In this document: positions 44,517-48,534 of the stretch, in pieces
Numbering within the stretch: position 1 is the first letter of the stretch
How the letters are laid out: each line of letters begins with the position of its first letter
From: Streptomyces sp. NRRL S-337
Lineage (GTDB): Bacteria; Actinomycetota; Actinomycetes; Streptomycetales; Streptomycetaceae
Assembly: GCF_000720175.1 (NCBI RefSeq)
Contig: NZ_JOIX01000053.1
Location: 1-48,534 of the forward strand
DNA: 48,534 nucleotides
Direction of reading: 5' to 3'
Notes under the pieces: generated by a model
Told to the model about the DNA's origin: nothing
Databases searched by the model: none
What the model saw: the letters and a program-made list of their open reading frames with translations, nothing else
Position numbers and translations under genes: made by a program

Positions 44517-45229
44517 AGCCGCTTGACCCCCTTGATCCGGCCGGCCTTGTCGCGGGCCGACTTGCCGAGCAGTCCGCCGCGCTGGCTGCCGATGTGGGCC
44601 TTGGTGCGGGCCGACTTCATGGCGCCGCGGCTGGCCTTGAGTCCGGTGCCGGTGGTGAGCCAGCCGTACGCGGAGTCACGGGTGGCGGTGCCGCTCGGGC
44701 TCGGGGAACCGTCGCCGACCACGGAGTCGTGCTCGGTGCGGCGGGCCAGCGCCATCACCAGCGGGACCGTGAACGGCGCCAGCAGCAGGTCGTAGAGGGT
44801 GGCACTGAGCAGCAGCCCGACCAGGCCGACGTGGCGGGCGGCGGTGTCGCCGACGAGCGAGCCGACGCCGGCGTACATCAGGGTCGAGCCGATGGCGGCG
44901 CCGATGACGACCATCAGCGGCAGGGTCGCCGAGCGGTGCTGACCGGAGTCGGGCTTGGTCAGCCCGGCGATGTAGCCGATGACGCACAGCACCAGCGCAT
45001 AGCGCCCGATGGCGTGGTCGGACGGCGGGGCCAGGTCGGCCAGCAGCCCGGCGAAGAAGCCGACGAGCGAGCCGGCGACGTGGCCGTGGACCAGCGCCAG
45101 GCCGAGCACGACGAGCAGCAGCAGGTCCGGTACGGCGCCGGGAAGTTGGAGTCTGCCGAGGATGCTGACCTGGATGATGAGGGCGACGACCACCAGCGGG
45201 GCCGAGAGCAGGATCCGGTTGATACGCAT
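44513..45229 (-). CDS. mreD: Rod-shape determining protein MreD
   Basis: 238 residues, longer than the usual 160-170. The first 165 residues form about five membrane segments (RILLSAPLVVVALIIQV, VPDLLLLVVLGLALVHGH, FFAGLLADLAPPSDHAIG) in the MreD pattern. The C-terminal 70 residues are basic and unstructured (KASRGAMKSARTKAHIGS, ending KGVKRL), probably cytoplasmic. MreD links MreC to the elongation or spore-wall machinery. It starts three bases after the mreC stop and overlaps pbp2. Confidence 0.94.
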   Translation of the reverse strand: MRINRILLSAPLVVVALIIQVSILGRLQLPGAVPDLLLLVVLGLALVHGHVAGSLVGFFAGLLADLAPPSDHAIGRYALVLCVIGYIAGLTKPDSGQHRSATLPLMVVIGAAIGSTLMYAGVGSLVGDTAARHVGLVGLLLSATLYDLLLAPFTVPLVMALARRTEHDSVVGDGSPSPSGTATRDSAYGWLTTGTGLKASRGAMKSARTKAHIGSQRGGLLGKSARDKAGRIKGVKRL

Positions 45230-45232
45230 CGG

Positions 45233-46165
45233 TCAGCTCCTGGGGGAGGCGCTCGCGGAGGGCGTGGCCGTGACGGTGACCGTCGGCGTCGGCTTGGGCT
45301 TGGCCGGCGCGGGCGGCAGGACGGTGTCCCGCGGGTCCTGGCGGGGCGGCTGCACGACGACGCCGACGATGTCGAGCTGGGAGAACGAGACGAACGGCCG
45401 GACCTGGAGGGTGCGGGTCAGATCGCCGTTGGAGGGCTCGACCTTGACGACCCGGCCGACCGGCACACCGGGGACGAACGGCTTGTCCTTGCTGGAGCCG
45501 AAGGTGACCAGGCGGTCGCCCTTCTTGACGGTGGCCCGGCCGTTGAGCAGCTGGACGCGCAGCGAGCGGACGCCCTGCCCGTTGGCGAAGCCGATCTCGT
45601 TGGTCTTCTCCATGCGGGTGCCGACGGTGAAGTCGGGGTCGGCGGCCAGCAGGACGGTGGAGGTGTCGGGGCCGACGGTGGTGACCCGGCCGACCAGCCC
45701 GTCGCCGTTGAGGACGGTCATGTCGCGGGCGATACCGTCCCGGCTGCCGGCGTCGATGGTGATGGTCCAGGAGAAGCCCTGGGCCGAGCCGATGGCGATC
45801 ACCTGGGCGCCCTTGATGGCGTACTGGCCGGTGCCGGCGGTCTTGAGGATCTTGTCGAGTTCGGCGGCCCGGTTGCGGTTGCGGTCGGAGGAGCCGAGCT
45901 TGGCCTTCAGCGCCTCGTTCTCGTGCTGCAGCTGGGCGATCCTGCTGTGCCGCCGACCGGAGTCCCGTACGGCGCTGACGGCGTTGCCGACCGGGTCGAC
46001 GACGCGGGCGACACCGGCCTCCACCGGGCCGAAGGCGGCGGCCGCGGCCTGCCGGGCGCCATCGAGCGGGGACTGTTCGCCGCCGCGGATGTCGACCGTG
46101 ATCAGCGCGAACGCGATCGCGACCAGCAGCACCAGCAACAGCCGGCTCTCTCGTGTGTCCCTCAC
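45233..46165 (-). CDS. mreC: Rod-shape determining protein MreC
   Basis: 310 residues. An N-terminal membrane segment (RLLLVLLVAIAFALITVDI), a coiled coil (about 70-110, IAQLQHENEALKAKL), and the two-lobed MreC beta domain (VIAIGSAQGFSWTITIDAGSRDGI, LVGRVTTVGPDTSTVLLAADPDF, LVTFGSSKDKPFVPGVPVG). The tail is Pro/Thr/Ser-rich. MreC activates PBP2 outside the membrane. In S. coelicolor MreC and PBP2 are targets of Ser/Thr kinases; the sites are not shown here. A 290-base gap with a hairpin separates it from mreB, so mreCD-pbp2-rodA may have its own promoter. Confidence 0.96.
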   Translation of the reverse strand: MRDTRESRLLLVLLVAIAFALITVDIRGGEQSPLDGARQAAAAAFGPVEAGVARVVDPVGNAVSAVRDSGRRHSRIAQLQHENEALKAKLGSSDRNRNRAAELDKILKTAGTGQYAIKGAQVIAIGSAQGFSWTITIDAGSRDGIARDMTVLNGDGLVGRVTTVGPDTSTVLLAADPDFTVGTRMEKTNEIGFANGQGVRSLRVQLLNGRATVKKGDRLVTFGSSKDKPFVPGVPVGRVVKVEPSNGDLTRTLQVRPFVSFSQLDIVGVVVQPPRQDPRDTVLPPAPAKPKPTPTVTVTATPSASASPRS

Positions 46166-46347
46166 GTGCGGCGGCCGTGTCCTTCCTCGTAGGACCGGCC
46201 GGCTGCGGGCCCCGCCGGTCTCGTTCGGGAGTTGAGCGTTGTGCCTTGCTGTGACGGGCCCGGTGGTGAAGCGTCAGGGCACCGTGTCTGTCGGGAGGTT
46301 GTGCCTGTATATCAGCGATTCGCAGCAACGATCCGTATCAACGACCG

Positions 46348-46370
46348 GGACCGCCGGTATGTAGCGGTCC
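46348..46370 (-). terminator. Hairpin between mreB and mreC
   Basis: Perfect seven-base stem GGACCGC/GCGGTCC with a nine-base loop, about 85 bases after the mreB stop. Weak as a terminator; it could be attenuating. A TATACA hexamer (46306-46311, minus strand) beyond it is a possible -10 for mreC. Confidence 0.45.
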
Positions 46371-46455
46371 GCCGGACGGACGGGCCGCACTCGCCATGGT
46401 GCCCGACCGCCGCGGACGCCGCAGGACGGCCGCGGCGGGGCCGGGAACCGGGGTG

Positions 46456-47487
46456 TTACCTACGCGGCTGGGAGTCGAGGACCTGCTGCAGCGCCTCGAA
46501 CTCCTCCACGCACTTGCCGGAACCGAGGGCCACCGAGTCCAGCGGGTCCTCGGCGATGTGGATGGGCATACCGGTCTCGCGGCGCAGCCGCTCGTCGAGG
46601 CCGCGGAGCAGGGCGCCGCCTCCGGTGAGCACGATGCCGCGGTCCATGACGTCACCGGACAGCTCCGGCGGGCACTTGTCGAGGGTCGTCTTGACCGCGT
46701 CGACGATGGAGTTGACCGGCTCCTCGATGGCCTTGCGGACCTCGGCGGCCGAGATGACCACGGTCTTGGGCAGGCCGGAGACCAGGTCGCGGCCGCGGAT
46801 CTCGGTGTGCTCGTCCTGTTCCAGGTCGTACGCCGAGCCGATGGTGATCTTGATGCTCTCGGCGGTGCGCTCGCCCAGCAGGAGGCTGTACTCCTTCTTG
46901 ATGTGCTGGATGATCGCGTTGTCGAGCTCGTCGCCGGCCACCCGGATCGACTGGGCGGTGACGATCCCGCCGAGCGAGATGACGGCGACCTCGGTCGTAC
47001 CGCCGCCGATGTCCACCACCATGTTGCCGGTGGCCTCGTGGACCGGCAGGCCGGACCCGATGGCCGCGGCCATCGGCTCCTCGATGATGTGCACCTGGCG
47101 CGCGCCGGCCTGGGTCGACGCCTCGATGACCGCGCGGCGCTCAACTCCCGTGATACCGGAGGGAACGCACACCACGACCCGCGGGCGGGCCAGGTAGCGA
47201 CGCTTGTGGATCTTCAGGATGAAGTAGCGGAGCATCCGCTCGGTGATCTCGAAGTCGGCGATCACGCCGTCCTTCAGGGGCCGTACGGCAACGATGTTGC
47301 CGGGCGTGCGCCCGATCATCTTCTTGGCCTCGGCGCCCACCGCGAGGATGCCCCCGGTGTTGGTGTTGATGGCCACGACCGACGGTTCGTTGAGGACGAT
47401 TCCGCGGCCCCTGACGTACACCAGCGTGTTGGCGGTCCCGAGGTCGACAGCCATGTCACGGCCGATGAACGACATGTTGTTCCCCAT
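46456..47487 (-). CDS. mreB: Actin-like protein MreB
   Basis: 343 residues (339 if the second Met is used). The actin-fold ATPase motifs are present: [15 protein letters not shown] (phosphate 1), [15 protein letters not shown] (phosphate 2), [22 protein letters not shown] and [13 protein letters not shown]. In Streptomyces MreB is dispensable for vegetative growth and helps build the spore wall. The ATG at 47487 has no good ribosome-binding site; the ATG four codons later (47475) has GGGGA six bases before it and may be the true start. It is first in the mre cluster. Confidence 0.97.
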   Translation of the reverse strand: MGNNMSFIGRDMAVDLGTANTLVYVRGRGIVLNEPSVVAINTNTGGILAVGAEAKKMIGRTPGNIVAVRPLKDGVIADFEITERMLRYFILKIHKRRYLARPRVVVCVPSGITGVERRAVIEASTQAGARQVHIIEEPMAAAIGSGLPVHEATGNMVVDIGGGTTEVAVISLGGIVTAQSIRVAGDELDNAIIQHIKKEYSLLLGERTAESIKITIGSAYDLEQDEHTEIRGRDLVSGLPKTVVISAAEVRKAIEEPVNSIVDAVKTTLDKCPPELSGDVMDRGIVLTGGGALLRGLDERLRRETGMPIHIAEDPLDSVALGSGKCVEEFEALQQVLDSQPRR

Positions 47488-47709
47488 GAGGATACGTCTG
47501 GCCTTCCCAACTGGAGCGAATGCTTACTGGAGGTCGGCAGGAGGTGGTGCGCACTGCGGCGCGGAAGCCTCCATCGTAGTTCGTAGTGCACCCACTCGAA
47601 CACGTCGGGAGGCTGTTTCGCCATTGTCAGCCGTACACGTACCCGCCCCCCTCAATGGTGACGTCGTGTCGCGGTGATGCGTTCCCCCGATCGTGTCGCA
47701 TACACCAAA

Positions 47710-47737
47710 GGGCGACCGATGAATTTGTCGGTCGCCC
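47710..47737 (-). terminator. Terminator after ndk
   Basis: Perfect ten-base stem GGGCGACCGA/TCGGTCGCCC with an eight-base A/T-rich loop, followed by TTTGGTG on the minus strand, 33 bases past the ndk stop. Confidence 0.9.
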
Positions 47738-47769
47738 CTGGTCACGAGGGGTGCACAGCTGATGAAACG

Positions 47770-48183
47770 TCAGGAAATACCGGGGAAGAAAATCTTGATC
47801 TCGCGCTCGGCGGACTCTTCGGAATCCGAGGCATGGATCAGATTCTCCCGGGTGATCGTTCCGAAGTCCCCACGAATGGACCCACTCGGCGCGGCAATCG
47901 GGTCAGTCGGACCGGCCAGCGCACGCACGCCCTCGATCACCCGCTCCCCCCCGACGACCATCGCGACGACCGGGCCGGAGGACATGAACGCGACCAGTGG
48001 CTCGTAGAAGTCCCGGCCGACGTGCTCGGCGTAGTGCTGCTCCAGGATCGCCCGGTCGAGGGTACGCAGCTCCAGCGCGCTGATCGTCCAGCCGGCCTTC
48101 CGCTCGATCCGGCCGATGATCTCGCCGACCAGGCCGCGCTTGACGGCGTCGGGCTTGAGAAGGACGAGGGTGCGCTGGCTCAC
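47770..48183 (-). CDS. ndk: Nucleoside diphosphate kinase
   Basis: 137 residues from the GTG at 48183, with AAGGAG eight bases before it. It begins SQRTLVLLKPDAVKRGLVG as in the family. NDK moves the gamma phosphate from ATP to other nucleoside diphosphates through a phosphohistidine: the active His117 lies in NLIHASDS, and GSIRGDFG precedes it. The length is normal. It is single and ended by a strong terminator; mreB lies downstream on the same strand. Confidence 0.98.
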   Translation of the reverse strand: MSQRTLVLLKPDAVKRGLVGEIIGRIERKAGWTISALELRTLDRAILEQHYAEHVGRDFYEPLVAFMSSGPVVAMVVGGERVIEGVRALAGPTDPIAAPSGSIRGDFGTITRENLIHASDSEESAEREIKIFFPGIS

Positions 48184-48226
48184 GGTACGGCTCCTTGAGG
48201 GGTCGGGTGCAGTGCGCTTGAGGCTA

Positions 48227-48340
48227 CCTCCACGTACCCGTCTGTCCCGCCGTCGGGGTTGCTCGTTGTTGCGCTTTGCGGCGCCTCCCACGTACCCGTC
48301 TCTCCCGCCGCGGGGCTCGCTCGCCGTTGCGCCTGCGGCG
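48227..48340. repeat. 57-bp tandem direct repeat
   Basis: Units 48227-48283 and 48284-48340 share CACGTACCCGTCT, a CCCGCCG core, a GTTGCGC segment and a TGCGGCG end, with scattered differences and one compensated base shift. Both have the same orientation. Confidence 0.8.
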
Positions 48341-48364
48341 GGCTGGGTGGGTGTCGGGTGCGGT

Positions 48365-48436
48365 GACGGGCCTCCGGGGCCGGCGTTTGGGACTGCTGTC
48401 GCTTTACGTCCCAAACACCGGCCCCTCCGGCCCGTC
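48365..48436. repeat. 29-bp inverted repeat with 14-base loop
   Basis: Arms 48365-48393 and 48408-48436 are complementary at 25 of 29 positions (outer GACGGGCC/GGCCCGTC, inner GTTTGGGAC/GTCCCAAAC). The structure resembles dispersed intergenic hairpin elements found in many streptomycete genomes. Confidence 0.8.
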
Positions 48437-48451
48437 CCCTCCCGTGAGGGG
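48436..48451. terminator. Small hairpin CCCCTC/GAGGGG
   Basis: Stem of six with loop CCGT, followed by AAAAGGGGCGGGGC on the plus strand. It directly follows the inverted repeat and may end transcripts from either side. Confidence 0.4.
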
Positions 48452-48534
48452 AAAAGGGGCGGGGCGAGGTATTCCCGCTGACCAGCGACGTCAGGCGTAC
48501 GTGCCACAACGCGCGCCCCCACGCACCCGCACAC

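Larger units (their letters stand above)
48184..48534. other. Intergenic region upstream of ndk, made of repeats
   Basis: 351 bases with no believable gene to the window edge. It has a TAGCCT -10-like hexamer (48226-48221) about 38 bases before ndk, then a tandem repeat (48227-48340), an inverted repeat (48365-48436) and a small hairpin (48436-48451). Open frames across it translate repeat DNA. Confidence 0.7.

Noticed and set aside
48180..48534. 109-codon minus-strand frame and the N-terminal extension of ndk
   Set aside because: They translate the repeat block upstream of ndk; the ndk start is fixed by AAGGAG-N8-GTG and family length.

Overview
The window is a chromosomal segment of a streptomycete or close relative. 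The evidence is very high G+C, strong third-position G/C bias, frequent GTG starts, and a gene order that matches, as far as I recall it, the Streptomyces coelicolor stretch from comEC to ndk (comEC-comEA-degV-leuS, rsfS-LCP-nadD, proA-proB, obg-rpmA-rplU-rne, rodA-pbp2-mreDCB-ndk). It is core chromosome. I see no transposase, integrase, phage gene, CRISPR array or secondary-metabolite cluster. The first 40 bases are not genomic: they match the Illumina Nextera Read-2/i7 adapter, so this is a contig end.

Layout: (1) 41-4523, the DNA-uptake pair comEC (3' end lost at the contig edge) and comEA. (2) 4524-12066, degV, a membrane coiled-coil protein, leuS behind a short Leu-codon leader ORF and terminator (candidate attenuator), and a secreted S53 peptidase. 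(3) 12367-14826, two identical tRNA-Ala(GGC) genes flanking a GT87 mannosyltransferase-like gene and two small CxxC proteins. (4) 14940-19317, histidine phosphatase, rsfS, an LCP-family membrane protein, nadD and two tiny membrane proteins. (5) 19469-25775, an M48 peptidase, two membrane proteins sharing an N-terminal motif, proA, a 165-residue unknown and proB. (6) 26321-28417, a membrane CDP-glycerol glycerophosphotransferase-like gene. (7) 28669-34987, obgE, rpmA, rplU and a very large RNase E/G with basic repeats. (8) 35209-41130, the TIGR03936-like protein, a GNAT, a TIGR03960 radical SAM protein, a CYTH-CHAD protein and a small HATPase-like protein. (9) 41155-47487, rodA, PBP2, mreD, mreC and mreB. 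(10) 47770-48534, ndk and an upstream block of intergenic repeats.

Functional themes: the mre/rodA/PBP2 block, the LCP protein and the glycerophosphotransferase all act on the cell envelope, which in Streptomyces is tied to spore-wall building. obgE, rpmA, rplU, rne, rsfS, leuS and the tRNAs serve translation and RNA decay. proA and proB make proline. nadD makes NAD. ndk balances nucleotide pools.

The most interesting non-gene signals are the leuS leader, several start codons placed 6-8 nt after a TAnnnT -10 element (likely leaderless mRNAs), a DnaA-box pair upstream of comEA, paired direct repeats upstream of the glycerophosphotransferase, and the tandem plus inverted repeats upstream of ndk. 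I found no clear new multi-gene defence or mobile system. The best candidates for poorly described biology are the RNase E / TIGR03936 / TIGR03960 neighbourhood and the pair of proteins sharing the SVVFDE motif.
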